Assembly (NCBI RefSeq): GCF_002285795.1
Contig: NZ_CP022961.1
Span: 2,046,001-2,110,000 of the forward strand
DNA length: 64,000 bases
Direction of reading: 5' to 3'
Source: Plantactinospora sp. KBS50
Lineage (GTDB): Bacteria > Actinomycetota > Actinomycetes > Mycobacteriales > Micromonosporaceae
Shown: piece by piece, positions 22,586 through 31,543 of the stretch
Layout of the letters: each line of letters starts with the position of its first letter
Position numbering within the stretch: position 1 is the first letter of the stretch
Notes under the pieces: model-generated
The model's database searches: none
Told to the model about the DNA's origin: nothing
The model's input: the letters and a program-made list of their open reading frames with translations, nothing else
Position numbers and translations under genes: made by a program

Positions 22586-24042
22586 ATGGGAGTCGCTTTG
22601 CCGCTCTATCTTTCGCCTCGGATCGAGCAGAGAATGGCTTCTGCGCTGGCGGAATACGGTTTACTCGGTGAGCTGGTCGACGCGTTGGGATCGCCGCTGA
22701 ACATCGTTCTGCCGCAGCAGCTCGCGGAGAACGTCCAGGAATTCCGCAAGGTCTATTCCGAGCATCACCTTGCCGGACAGATCTACTACGCGAACAAGGC
22801 CAACCGGTCCAGCGCGCTGGTGCGGGAACTGGCCGCCACCGACGCCGGCATCGACGTCGCGTCGCTGGCCGAGCTGCAACACGCGCTCGGCGCCGGGTTC
22901 GGCCCCGACCGCATCGTGGCGACCGGGCCGAAGAACCGGGACTTCCTCTGGCTCGCGGCCCGGGCCGGGGTGACGGTCAGCGCCGACTCGACGGCCGAAC
23001 TCGCGGCGCTGGCGGCGATCGTGACCGAGCGGGGGCTGCCGCGGGTGCGCGTCACGGTCCGGCTCTCCGGCTTCCCCTCCCAGGGGTGCGGGTGGCCAGC
23101 CGGCCCAGCCGGTTCGGGGTCGCGGCGGCCGACTTCGCCGCGACGCTGGACTGGATCGAGCAGCGGGCCGGCGCCCTCGACCTCACCGGGGTGGCGTTCC
23201 ACCTCGACAGCATCGGGACGTCCGAGAAGGCGGTGGCACTGGCGGGCTGCCTGGCCGCGCTGGACGCCTGCCGCGCCCGCGGCCTGCGACCGTGGTCCGT
23301 GGACATCGGCGGCGGCTTCGGGGTGAACTATCTGGCCGACGGATCGCAGTGGGAGCGGTACACCTCCGCGTTGACCGAGGCGATGCTCGGCCGCCGCGCC
23401 CCGCTCACCTGGAACGGACACGGCTACGGCCTGCGCGCCGAGCGCGGCACGATCCGTGGCTCGCTGAGTGTGTACCCGGCGTACCGGCCGCTGGCCGGCG
23501 CCGCGTACCTGGACCGGCTGTTGCGCACCGACGAGCCCAGCCACCGCCGCCCGCTGGGCGCACTGCTGCTGGACAGCATGTACGACCTGCACGTCGAGCC
23601 GGGCCGGGCGCTGCTCGACCAGTGCGGCATCGTGCTGGCCACCGTCCTGGCGGTCCGGGACAGCGGCGGCGAGCCGGCGGTGCTGCTCGACCTCAACGCC
23701 CGGGACGTGAGCATCGAGGAGCACGGCGTGCTGATGGACCCGGTGGTGGTGCACCGCGGCGAGCCCGGGGAGACCGGCCCGTTCGGCGGCTACCTGTTCG
23801 GCAACCTCTGCCTGGAGGCGGACCTCATCACCCGGCGCAAGGTGTTCCTGCCGTCCCGGCCGCGCGCCGGCGACCTGCTGGCGTTCGTCAACACCGCCGG
23901 GTACCTCATGGACTTCAGCGCCACCCGGGCACTGCGGCAGCCGGTCGGCCGCAAGGTCGCGATGTACCGCGACGGCGGCCGGTGGGCGTGGTGCCTGGAC
24001 GAGCGGTACTGGCCGGTTCGGACGCGGACGGAGACAGCATGA
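22586..24042 (+). CDS. Y4yA-family PLP-dependent decarboxylase-like enzyme, one apparent frameshift
   Basis: About 485 residues after restoring one G in the GGGG run at 23083-23086. It is a fold-type III alanine-racemase/ornithine-decarboxylase-like protein: IYYANKANRSSALV carries the PLP lysine, SWVDIGGGFG-type (SVDIGGGFGVNYL) binds phosphate, and MYDLHVEPGRALLDQCG and GGYLFGNLCLEADLI complete the active site. The family is named after a Rhizobium protein encoded next to a cysteine-synthase-like gene, the same arrangement as here. The substrate is unknown. The start is uncertain; ATG 22586 is taken, with GTG 22571 as an alternative. The stop overlaps the next start as ATGA. Confidence 0.83.
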
Positions 24043-25358
24043 GATTCGACAGCGTCACCGACGCCATCGGCAACACGCCGCTGGTGCGGATCGACCCGGC
24101 GGTGCACGGCCTGCGGCACATCGACCTGTACGCCAAGATGGAACTGCTCAACCCGTTCGGCTCGGTGAAGGACCGGGCGGCGTGGAACATGGTCCGCCCG
24201 CTGCTGGCCGGCGCGGCCGAGCGCGGCGACACGGTGGTCGAACTTTCCAGCGGCAACACCGCCAAGGCGCTCGCGGTGATCTCCGGCATGCACGGGCTGC
24301 CCTTCAAGAGCGTGACCAACCGGATGAAGGTGCCCGAGGTCAAGGACCTGCTCCTGCTGCTGGGCGCGGAGATCGACGAACTGCCGGGCCAGGCGGAGTG
24401 CCTGGACCCCACCGACACCGACGACCCGCTGACCCGGATGCACCAGCGGCTGGCCGCGGCCGGCACCGGCTACGTGCACACCGACCAGTACTTCAACGAC
24501 CTCAACGTGGACGCCCACCTGCACGGCACCGGCCCGGAGATCGTCAAGGACCTCGGCGGGCAGGCGCCGGACCACTTCATCGCCTGCGTCGGCACCGCCG
24601 GCTCCTCGACCGGGGTGGCGGCCGCCCTGCGCCAGCACAACCCCGAGGTACGGGTGGTCGGGCTGGTCGCGGGGAAGTCCGACTTCATCCCCGGCATCCG
24701 CACCATCGACGAGGTGCACGAGGTCGGCCTCTTCGAGCCGGACGTCTACGACAGCATCGAGACCATCAGCGCCGACGACGCCGTGGACGGGCTGCTCACC
24801 CTGGTCCGCCGGTGCGGCATCCTGGCCGGACCCACCGGCGGTGGCGCCTACCAGGGCGCCGTGCGCCACCTGCGGGCCGTCGACGCCGGGCTGACCGGTC
24901 GCCGTACGGCGGTCTTCATCGTCTGCGACCGGGTGGAGAGCTACCTGAGCTACCTGCGGGACCGCCGTCCCGAGCTGTTCGGTCTGCCGCCCCGGCGCAA
25001 CTCCACCCGTACCCTGACCGACGCCGAGGTGGCCGGGGCGCCCACGCTCGACGTGGCCGGCGCCGGGCGCTGGGTGGCCGCGCGGCGCGGCCTGGTGATC
25101 GACCTGCGCAGCCCGTTCGCCTACCAGGCGCTGCACATCGACGGCGCGGTGAACATCGTCGACGAGTTGTTCGCCGAGCTGCTGCACGGCGGCCTGCCGT
25201 TCGGCCGGGAACAGCCGGTGCTGCTGGTGTGCCCGGTCGGGGAGAAGTCCGCCCGGTACGTGGCGCTGCTGCGCCGGATGGGGCACCGCGAGGCGTACTC
25301 GCTCGCCGGCGGCATCATCGCCTGGCGGGACGCCGGCGCCGAACTGGTGCGAGCCTGA
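24039..25358 (+). CDS. SbnA/cysteine-synthase-like PLP enzyme fused to a rhodanese domain
   Basis: A 439-residue fusion. Residues 1-325 form a beta-family PLP synthase: IGNTPLVRI, NPFGSVKDRAAWNM (PLP lysine), ELSSGNTAKALA (substrate loop) and VGTAGSSTGVA (phosphate loop). It resembles SbnA and VioB-type proteins of 2,3-diaminopropionate routes as well as cysteine synthases. Residues 345-439 form a single rhodanese domain with VIDLRSPFAYQALHIDGA and the active-site loop CPVGEKSA (catalytic cysteine present). No SbnB-like dehydrogenase is nearby, so a diaminopropionate assignment is weak. The fusion and the cysteine-desulfurase-like gene immediately downstream suggest persulfide transfer onto a beta-substituted amino acid. 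It is coupled to the Y4yA gene. Confidence 0.88.
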   Translation: MRFDSVTDAIGNTPLVRIDPAVHGLRHIDLYAKMELLNPFGSVKDRAAWNMVRPLLAGAAERGDTVVELSSGNTAKALAVISGMHGLPFKSVTNRMKVPEVKDLLLLLGAEIDELPGQAECLDPTDTDDPLTRMHQRLAAAGTGYVHTDQYFNDLNVDAHLHGTGPEIVKDLGGQAPDHFIACVGTAGSSTGVAAALRQHNPEVRVVGLVAGKSDFIPGIRTIDEVHEVGLFEPDVYDSIETISADDAVDGLLTLVRRCGILAGPTGGGAYQGAVRHLRAVDAGLTGRRTAVFIVCDRVESYLSYLRDRRPELFGLPPRRNSTRTLTDAEVAGAPTLDVAGAGRWVAARRGLVIDLRSPFAYQALHIDGAVNIVDELFAELLHGGLPFGREQPVLLVCPVGEKSARYVALLRRMGHREAYSLAGGIIAWRDAGAELVRA

Positions 25359-25359
25359 C

Positions 25360-26661
25360 ATGGCCCGCCCCGACGGCACGGCCCGCCCCGACGGCACGTC
25401 CCGCCCCGACGGCGCGTCCGGCGCCGAGGGCACGGCCCGCCGCGACGGCGCGGCGCTGTCGCAAGGCGCGGCGCTGCCCGAGGACCTGGTCGGCTGGCAC
25501 GAGCGGCTGCGCGGCCAGTTTCCCATCATCACCGCGAACCCCGACGTCTCCTATCTGGACAGCGCCGCCACCGCGCAGAAGCCGCGGGCCGTACTGGACG
25601 CGGTGACGACCTATCTGAGCACCGGCAACGCCAACGCCGCCCGGGGCACCTATCCCTGGGCCAACCGCACGACGGCCCGCATCGAGCAGGCCCGGGACCG
25701 GGTACGGCGGTTTCTCGGCGATCCCGACCCGGAGCGCTCCGGCGTGCACTTCGGCAGCGGCACCACCGAGGGCCTGCGGGCGGTCGCGCTGGACTGGCTC
25801 GCCCCGCAGTTGCGCGACGGCGACGAGATCATCGTCCCGTTCGCCGACCACGCCGCGAACATCGAACCCTGGCTGGAGGCCGTCGGGCTGCTGGCCCGGC
25901 AGGGGATCCGGGTCCAGCCGCGGGCGATGCCGTACGACGCCGCCTTCGACTACGACACCGACCGGCTCGCCGGCATGATCGGTGCGCGGACCCGCCTGAT
26001 CGCCGCCACGCACGTGCACCACGTCTACGGCAACGACATGAACGTGCACCGGCTGCGCGCGGTCGCCGGGCCGGACGTACCGATCTGCCTGGACGCCGCG
26101 CAGGGGGTGGGCCATCTGCCGCTGTCGGTCGCCGAGACGGACGTGGACTTCGTGGTCTTCTCCGGGCACAAGGCGATGGCGCTGCCCGGGACCGGTGCGG
26201 TCTGGGCCCGTAACCGGCGCGGCCCGGTGTATCACCCGGCCGGCTGGAACGGCTCGCCCAACACCAGCGGCATCATCAGCCTGGCCGCGGCGCTGGACTG
26301 GCTGGAGGACGCCGGGCTGGAGCGGATCGCCCGCTGGAACGCCGCGCTCGGCGCGCGGCTGACCGACGGCCTGCGGGCGCTGCCGAGCTTCGAGGTGCTG
26401 GGTTGCCAGCGCAGCCTGGCCGCCGACTCGCCGGTGCAGCGGCGCAACGGCATCGTCGCGTTCCGGCACCGGGCGGTCGGCTCGAACGATCTCGGCTTCA
26501 TTCTCGCGGCGGACGGCATCATGGTCCGCGCGGACGGGCACTGCCAGGGTGACCAGGGCGAGAAGACCGCTTCGGTACGGGTCAGCCTGCACGTCTACAA
26601 CTCGGTGGCCGAGGTCGACCACCTGCTGACCGTGCTGGCCGCCCTGGACCGCGCGTCCTGA
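25360..26661 (+). CDS. Class V aminotransferase, cysteine desulfurase (SufS)-like
   Basis: A 433-residue PLP enzyme. The first 40 residues are a repeated Arg-Pro-Asp-Gly-Thr low-complexity extension. The core has YLDSAATAQKPRAV, GTTEGLRAVA, THVHHVYGNDMNV, LDAAQGVGHLPL and FSGHKAMALPGTG (PLP lysine). Near the C-terminus MVRADGHCQGDQGEK resembles the SufS active-site cysteine loop, so sulfur mobilisation from cysteine is plausible. It starts one base after the rhodanese fusion gene. It is probably dedicated to the cluster rather than to iron-sulfur assembly, because no SUF genes are present. Confidence 0.87.
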   Translation: MARPDGTARPDGTSRPDGASGAEGTARRDGAALSQGAALPEDLVGWHERLRGQFPIITANPDVSYLDSAATAQKPRAVLDAVTTYLSTGNANAARGTYPWANRTTARIEQARDRVRRFLGDPDPERSGVHFGSGTTEGLRAVALDWLAPQLRDGDEIIVPFADHAANIEPWLEAVGLLARQGIRVQPRAMPYDAAFDYDTDRLAGMIGARTRLIAATHVHHVYGNDMNVHRLRAVAGPDVPICLDAAQGVGHLPLSVAETDVDFVVFSGHKAMALPGTGAVWARNRRGPVYHPAGWNGSPNTSGIISLAAALDWLEDAGLERIARWNAALGARLTDGLRALPSFEVLGCQRSLAADSPVQRRNGIVAFRHRAVGSNDLGFILAADGIMVRADGHCQGDQGEKTASVRVSLHVYNSVAEVDHLLTVLAALDRAS

Positions 26662-26721
26662 GCCGATCCGCGCCGCCCGGCGGGAAATGTCGGGTGGTGG
26701 CCGGGTCGCCGGCTATCCTAT

Positions 26722-26736
26722 CGGAAATGGTTTCCG
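26722..26736. promoter_or_regulatory. Zur-like palindrome upstream of methyltransferase gene
   Basis: CGGAAATGGTTTCCG is a perfect 6-base inverted repeat around TGG, 45 bases before the methyltransferase start. It matches the actinobacterial Zur consensus TGAAAATGATTTTCA at 10 of 15 positions by eye. A zinc-type importer follows 900 bases downstream. Zur binding is an inference. Confidence 0.4.
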
Positions 26737-26781
26737 TTACCGTGTGGCGTCCCCGCCCGCACGCCGCTCCGGAGTACGCGC

Positions 26782-27543
26782 ATGGCAACGCTGACACCCG
26801 CGCCCCAGGTGGCGCTCGACACCGACCTCCTGCTGCGGTTGCGCGACGACTGGGCGCGGGTGATGGGTGCCTTCGCTCCCGGTCTGGCCGACCTGGAGAA
26901 CGTACTGTGCCGGGCGGCCGAGGCGGTGTGCGGCCGGGCGCCGCAGCGGGTGCTCGACCTCGGCGGCGGCCCCGGCCTGCTGGCCGAGCGGATGTCGCGC
27001 CGCTGGGCCGGCGCCGCGGTCACGCTGGTGGATCTTGATCCGGTGCTGCTCGCGCTGGCCCGCGCCGCCCTGCCCGGCACGGCGCGGGCGCTGGAGGGGG
27101 ATCTCTCGACATCGGACTGGGTGCGTCCGGCCGGCGGCGGACACCACCTGGTGACGGTCGTGATGGCGCTGCACTACCTGTCGCCGGCCCGCGCCCGGGT
27201 GCTGTACCGGGACGCCCGCCGGGTGCTGGCCCCCGGTGGCCTGCTGGTGGTCGCCGACCTCATCCCGGATGACGGCGCCGCCGCGCTGATGCGGGCGCTG
27301 ACCCCGGCCCCGGACCTGGCCGCGGCCGAACTCGCCTGGACCGGCTGGTGGGACGGGCTGGCCGCGGTGACGGCGCTGCGGCCGCTGCTTTCGGCCCGCG
27401 CCGCGGTGTTCCGCGACCGCCCGCCGGCCGAGTTCACCGCCCCGGTGTCCTGGCACGCCGCGGCGGCGCGCCGGGCCGGGTTCCGGCAGGTCGGCGTCGT
27501 GTGGCGGTGCGGTGCGCACGCCGCGGTCGCCGCCGTCGCCTGA
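26782..27543 (+). CDS. Class I SAM-dependent methyltransferase
   Basis: A 253-residue protein. VLDLGGGPGLLAERM is the SAM-binding motif I, TLVDLDPVLLALARA motif post-I, and VTVVMALHYLSPARA with VLAPGGLLVVADLI motifs IV-VI. Substrate-binding parts are not diagnostic. It could be the last biosynthetic gene of the cluster (O- or N-methylation) or belong with the metal importer that follows it on the same strand. The Zur-like palindrome ahead of it makes a zinc-responsive role possible. Confidence 0.87.
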   Translation: MATLTPAPQVALDTDLLLRLRDDWARVMGAFAPGLADLENVLCRAAEAVCGRAPQRVLDLGGGPGLLAERMSRRWAGAAVTLVDLDPVLLALARAALPGTARALEGDLSTSDWVRPAGGGHHLVTVVMALHYLSPARARVLYRDARRVLAPGGLLVVADLIPDDGAAALMRALTPAPDLAAAELAWTGWWDGLAAVTALRPLLSARAAVFRDRPPAEFTAPVSWHAAAARRAGFRQVGVVWRCGAHAAVAAVA

Positions 27544-27614
27544 ACCGGCCGCCGTGCCCGGCGGGCGTCCCGGGCGGGTCGACACATCGTCACTTCATGA
27601 TTAGACAATGCAAA

Positions 27615-27634
27615 ATGAAAACGATTACCGTTTC
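27615..27634. promoter_or_regulatory. Zur-like operator upstream of the zinc-type ABC importer
   Basis: ATGAAAACGATTACCGTTTC has near-palindromic arms (GAAAACG/CCGTTTC) around ATTA and resembles known Zur boxes (TGAAAACGATTTTCA-like). It lies 26 bases before the lipoprotein start, where a repressor would block transcription. No zur gene is in the window. Confidence 0.55.
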
Positions 27635-27659
27635 TGGTCTGAGGAACGGAGTGATACAC

Positions 27660-28613
27660 GTGAAGCATGGGCAACGCACCCTGGCGGCCGCCGTGGCCGC
27701 CGCGGTTCTGACATTTGTCGGCGGATGCGGTTCGAGCGGCGGCGACGCCGCGGGCAGCGCTCCGTCGTCCGGCGACGCGCTGGCGGTGGTGGCCACCACT
27801 CCCGAGGTGGCCGACTTCGTGCGCAACATCGCGGGCGACGACGTGACCGTCACCCAGATCATCAAGCCGAACGTCGACCCGCACGAGTACGAGCCGACGC
27901 CGGCCGACATCCAGGCCATCGGCGCCGCGAAGGTGGTCGTGAAGAACGGCGTCGGCCTGGAGTCCTGGCTCGACCAGACCATCGAGTCGGCGGGCTTCGC
28001 GGGCACCGTCGTGGACGCCAGCCAGGGCGTGCAGCTGCGCGCGGGCGACCCCGACGACGAGGAGACCAGGGATGGCGACCCGCACATCTGGCACAACCCG
28101 CAGAACGCCAAGATCATGGTCCAGAACATCGAGCGGGGCCTCGCCACCGCCGACCCCGCACACGCCGCGACGTACCAGGCGAACCTCGGCAGCTACTCGG
28201 CGAAGCTGGACAAGCTCGACGCCGACAATGCGGCGGCCTTCGCCAAGCTGCCGGCCGACCAGCGCAAACTGGTCACCAACCACGACGCGTTCGGCTACTA
28301 CATCGACCGGTACCAGCTGGAGTTCGTCGGTTCGGTCATCCCCAGCATGGACACCTCTGCCGAACTGAGCGCCAAGCAGCTCAACGACCTGGTCGCGAAG
28401 ATCAGGTCGACCGGTACGAAGGCCATCTTCACCGAAAGCTCGCTGCCGCCCAAGACCGCCGAGGCCATCGCGAAGCAGGCCGGGGTCAAGGTGGTCGGCG
28501 GAGAGGATGCCCTGTTCGGGGACAGCCTCGGCGAGCAGGGGACGCCGCAGGGCACCTACCTCGGGGCCGAGGAGCACAACACGCAGGTGATCGTCTCGGC
28601 GCTGGGCGGCTGA
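27660..28613 (+). CDS. Zinc/manganese ABC transporter substrate-binding lipoprotein
   Basis: A 317-residue cluster A-I (ZnuA/TroA type) binding protein. The signal peptide ends in a lipobox TFVGGCGSS, so the cysteine at about residue 25 is lipidated. Metal-site blocks are KPNVDPHEYEPTP, DPHIWHNPQN, NHDAFGYYIDRY and the C-terminal IFTESSLPPKTAE. The His-rich loop of typical ZnuA is replaced by a short acidic loop (DPDDEETRDGD), so zinc versus manganese cannot be fixed from the protein alone; the Zur-like operator favours zinc. GTG 27660 with GGAG upstream is the chosen start. The ATPase gene begins two bases after it ends. Confidence 0.92.
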   Translation: MKHGQRTLAAAVAAAVLTFVGGCGSSGGDAAGSAPSSGDALAVVATTPEVADFVRNIAGDDVTVTQIIKPNVDPHEYEPTPADIQAIGAAKVVVKNGVGLESWLDQTIESAGFAGTVVDASQGVQLRAGDPDDEETRDGDPHIWHNPQNAKIMVQNIERGLATADPAHAATYQANLGSYSAKLDKLDADNAAAFAKLPADQRKLVTNHDAFGYYIDRYQLEFVGSVIPSMDTSAELSAKQLNDLVAKIRSTGTKAIFTESSLPPKTAEAIAKQAGVKVVGGEDALFGDSLGEQGTPQGTYLGAEEHNTQVIVSALGG

Positions 28614-28614
28614 C

Positions 28615-29385
28615 ATGAGTGATGTCGCGGTGGCCGGCGCGGCCCTCAACTACGCCTGGGTCAGCGCCGGCTACCACGGCACCCCGGTGCTCACCGACGT
28701 GGACCTCGAACTGGCGGCCGGGCAACGGCTCGTGCTGGTGGGGCCGAACGGCGCGGGCAAGTCCACGCTGATCAGATCGGTGCTCGGCCTGGTGCCGGTG
28801 CTGGGCGGCACGGCCACGGTCCTCGGCCTGCCGCCGGCCCGGGCGCGGCTGCTCACCGGGTACGTCCCGCAGACCGACGCGCTGGACGCCGACTTCCCGG
28901 TCACCGCGGCCCAGGTGGTGCTGATGGGCCGCTACCGGCGCATCGGCTGGTGGCGACCGACCCGGTCGGTCGACCGGCGCGCCGTGCGGGACGCGCTGGA
29001 CCGGGTCGGGCTGGCCGACCGGGCCGGCCACCAGTTCGGGACGCTGTCGGGTGGGCAGCGCCAGCGGGTGCTGCTGGCCCGGGCGATCGCCGCCGAGCCG
29101 CGGCTGCTGCTGCTCGACGAGCCGTTCAACGGGGTCGACGTGGTCAGTCAGGAAGCCATCGTGTCCGTGCTGCGCGAACTCAGCCGGGCGGGCACGGCCC
29201 TGGTGCTCAGCACCCACGACCTCACCGTCGCCCGCGAACTGGCCGACCTCGTCTGCGTGCTCAACGGCCGGCAGTGGGCCCTCGGCCCGCCGGCCACGGC
29301 GCTCACCGCCGAGGTCCTGCGCCGGGCGTACGGGGCACACGCGATCGACGTGGAGCACGGCCGGACCGTGCTGGTGGAGCCGTGA
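28615..29385 (+). CDS. Zinc/manganese ABC transporter ATP-binding protein
   Basis: A 256-residue ATPase with Walker A GPNGAGKST, the Q-loop region GYVPQTDALDADFPVT, signature LSGGQRQRV, Walker B LLLLDEPFNGVD and switch histidine in LSTHDL. It is the energy-coupling subunit of the importer whose other genes flank it. Its stop overlaps the GTG start of the first permease gene as GTGA. Confidence 0.95.
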   Translation: MSDVAVAGAALNYAWVSAGYHGTPVLTDVDLELAAGQRLVLVGPNGAGKSTLIRSVLGLVPVLGGTATVLGLPPARARLLTGYVPQTDALDADFPVTAAQVVLMGRYRRIGWWRPTRSVDRRAVRDALDRVGLADRAGHQFGTLSGGQRQRVLLARAIAAEPRLLLLDEPFNGVDVVSQEAIVSVLRELSRAGTALVLSTHDLTVARELADLVCVLNGRQWALGPPATALTAEVLRRAYGAHAIDVEHGRTVLVEP

Positions 29386-30272
29386 TCGAGCCGTTCGGCA
29401 CGCCGTTCATGGCCCGCGCCCTCACCGAACTGGCCCTGCTGGCGGTGATCTGCGGGCCGGTCAGCGTCTTCGTCTTCGCCCGGCGGCTCTCCTTCGTCTC
29501 GGACGCGCTCACCCACACCGTGTTCCCCGGCGTGGTCGTCGGCTTCCTCTCCGGCGGGGTGGAGGGCATCTTCGCCGGGGCGCTGGTCGCCGGGGTCGTC
29601 ACGGCCGTGGCGCTGACCCTGCTGACCCGCGGCGGCGTGCTCTCCGACGACGCCTCCACCGCCGTGGTGCTGACCGCGATGTTCTCGATCGGGGTGGCCC
29701 TGGTGTCGCGGCGCTCCTCGTACACCGCCGACCTGACGACGTTCCTGTTCGGCCGCATCCTCACCGTCACGCCGCGCCAGCTCGCCGAGACCGCCGTCCT
29801 CGCCGTGGTCATCCTCGTCCTGCTGGCGATCGGCGCCCGCGCCCTGATCTTCCGCAGCTTCGACCCGCTCGGCGCGGAGGCGGCCGGCTACCGGATCGGC
29901 TGGCTGGACCTGTGGCTCAACCTGCTCGTCGCGCTCGTGGTCGTCGCCGCGGTCCGGGCCGTCGGCACCATCCTGGTCGTGGCGCTGCTCATCGTGCCCG
30001 CCGCGGCCGCCCGGATGGTCACCTCCCGGCTGCTGGTGATGGCCGCGGTCGGCACCGGGCTGATCCTGCTCGCCGGGTACGCCGGACTGCTCGCGAGCTG
30101 GACCGCGTCCGTGCGCTACGGCGTCTCGCTGACCTCGGCGTCCGCCGTCGTCCTGGTCCTCGTCCTGGCCTACCTGCTGCTCCTGCCGATGGGCGTGGCG
30201 CGTCGCCGGCGCGACCCAGGGCGGTCCCGACCCCGCACCGAACGGAGTTCCCCACATGAGCTGGTGGGATGA
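29382..30272 (+). CDS. Zinc/manganese ABC transporter permease (first of two)
   Basis: A 296-residue ABC-3 family permease with about eight hydrophobic segments. RRLSFVSDALTHTVFPGVV and VGTILVVALLIVPAAAA are hallmarks of metal ABC-3 permeases. The GTG start is set by overlap with the ATPase stop; no better start exists nearby. The last 17 bases overlap the second permease gene. Two different permeases suggest a heterodimeric channel. Confidence 0.93.
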   Translation: MIEPFGTPFMARALTELALLAVICGPVSVFVFARRLSFVSDALTHTVFPGVVVGFLSGGVEGIFAGALVAGVVTAVALTLLTRGGVLSDDASTAVVLTAMFSIGVALVSRRSSYTADLTTFLFGRILTVTPRQLAETAVLAVVILVLLAIGARALIFRSFDPLGAEAAGYRIGWLDLWLNLLVALVVVAAVRAVGTILVVALLIVPAAAARMVTSRLLVMAAVGTGLILLAGYAGLLASWTASVRYGVSLTSASAVVLVLVLAYLLLLPMGVARRRRDPGRSRPRTERSSPHELVG

Positions 30273-31092
30273 CACGCTGCACCGCGCCACCATCGAGGTG
30301 CTGCTGGCCGGTGCGCTCGCCGGGCTCATCGGCGTCCAGGTGGTGCTGCGCCGGCTGTCCTTCTTCACGATGGCACTGACCCACGCCACCTTCCCCGGGG
30401 TGGTCGCCGCCTCGATCATCGGCCTCGACATCCTGCTCGGCGGCGCGGTGACCGGCGGGATCATCGCGCTCGGGGTGGCCGCGCTCAGCCGCCGCCGCGG
30501 TCAGAACGCGGCCGGCGCCACCGGGGTGCTGCTGTCGGCCGGGTTCGCTCTCGGCGCCGGCCTGGTGGCCACCCAGAGCGGGTTCACCCGGGACCTGTCG
30601 TCGTTCCTGGTCGGCTCGATCCTCACGGTCGGCACCGAGGATCTGGTCATCACCGCGGCGGTCCTCGTGCTCGTGGCGGCCGTGCTGCTGTTCTGCGCCC
30701 GGCCACTGACGTACACCGGATTCGACCGGGCCGGGGCGCGGGCCGCGGGCTATTCCACAGGCGTCTGGGACGTGGTGCTGCTGCTCACCATCGAGGTCGT
30801 GGTGGTGACGGTGGTGCCGGCCGTCGGCACGATCCTGGCGCTCGCGCTGATCGTGGCCCCGGCCGCGGCGGCCCGACCCTGGTCGAGCCGGCTGAGCGTG
30901 ATGTCCGGCCTGGCGGTCGCCCTCGGTGCCGCCAGCGGCCTCGGCGGGCTCTACCTGTCGACGCGCTGGAACATCGCCGCCGGCGCGAGCATCACGCTGA
31001 CCGCCACGGCGCTGCTGGCGCTCTCCCTCCTGCTGTCCCGGTACGCCGGCGTCCGCCGGCCGCGCCCGGCGGCGACCACGGTGCCGGCATGA
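30256..31092 (+). CDS. Zinc/manganese ABC transporter permease (second of two)
   Basis: A 278-residue ABC-3 permease paralogous to the preceding one: RRLSFFTMALTHATFPGVV, ATQSGFTRDLSSFLVGSIL and VGTILALALIVAPAAAA. Eight or so membrane segments are apparent. Its start lies inside the previous gene and its stop overlaps the ArsR-type gene as ATGA, so the operon is fully coupled. Confidence 0.93.
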   Translation: MSWWDDTLHRATIEVLLAGALAGLIGVQVVLRRLSFFTMALTHATFPGVVAASIIGLDILLGGAVTGGIIALGVAALSRRRGQNAAGATGVLLSAGFALGAGLVATQSGFTRDLSSFLVGSILTVGTEDLVITAAVLVLVAAVLLFCARPLTYTGFDRAGARAAGYSTGVWDVVLLLTIEVVVVTVVPAVGTILALALIVAPAAAARPWSSRLSVMSGLAVALGAASGLGGLYLSTRWNIAAGASITLTATALLALSLLLSRYAGVRRPRPAATTVPA

Positions 31093-31415
31093 GGCTCCAG
31101 CGCACCGCGCCCGATGATCCGCTCGCCGCGCTCGAACGCGCGGTGGTCGTGCTGCGCGGCATGGCCTACGAGCACCGGCTGCACATCCTCGTCCTGCTGC
31201 TCGACGGCGAGCAGACCCCGGCATCGCTGGCCGAGGCCATCGCGGCCGAGCCGACCGCCATCGCGCACCACCTGCGCTACCTGCGCGCCGCCCGGCTGAT
31301 CCGACGCCGGCGCAGCGGCCGGCAGGCGATCTACACGCTGTACAGCGAGGCGACCCGGGGGCTGATCGCCGAGGTGCTCCGGTACGCGCACAGCGCCGAG
31401 CGCCAGAGCGACTGA
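31089..31415 (+). CDS. ArsR-family metal-responsive repressor
   Basis: A 108-residue winged-helix protein: YEHRLHILVLLLDGEQTP, LAEAIAAEPTAIAHHLRYLRAARLI (recognition helix) and RRRSGRQAIYTLYSE (wing). It contains several histidines in and near the alpha-5 region (HLRYLR, RYAHSAE) but no clear Cys motif, compatible with zinc sensing of the SmtB/CzrA type. It is the last gene of the importer operon and may regulate it or an exporter elsewhere. Its stop codon lies within an 18-base tandem repeat. Confidence 0.9.
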   Translation: MRLQRTAPDDPLAALERAVVVLRGMAYEHRLHILVLLLDGEQTPASLAEAIAAEPTAIAHHLRYLRAARLIRRRRSGRQAIYTLYSEATRGLIAEVLRYAHSAERQSD

Positions 31416-31482
31416 CAGCGCCAGAGCGACTGACAGCGCCAGAGCGAGTGACAGCGCCAGTGCCAGCGCCAGCGCGAGTGAC
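31399..31482 (+). repeat. 18-base tandem repeat across the ArsR gene stop
   Basis: The unit AGCGCCAGAGCGACTGAC occurs at 31399, 31417 and 31435 (one mismatch), followed by a 30-base expanded variant ending at 31482. Each unit carries the CGAC-TGA stop context, so expansion or contraction leaves the protein unchanged as long as one unit remains. No hairpin terminator was seen after it. Confidence 0.9.
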
Positions 31483-31543
31483 GGACCGCCCGGCCGGGTG
31501 ATCGACCCGTCTTCGGCGGAGTCGGGGGAGCCGGACCGCCGGT

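Noticed and set aside
22586-26661. A 2,3-diaminopropionate pathway (SbnA/SbnB type)
   Set aside because: Only an SbnA-like domain is present; no SbnB/ornithine-cyclodeaminase-like protein was found, and the rhodanese fusion points elsewhere.
31399-31482. A CRISPR array
   Set aside because: The repeats are head-to-tail with no spacers; the same holds for 38205-38272.
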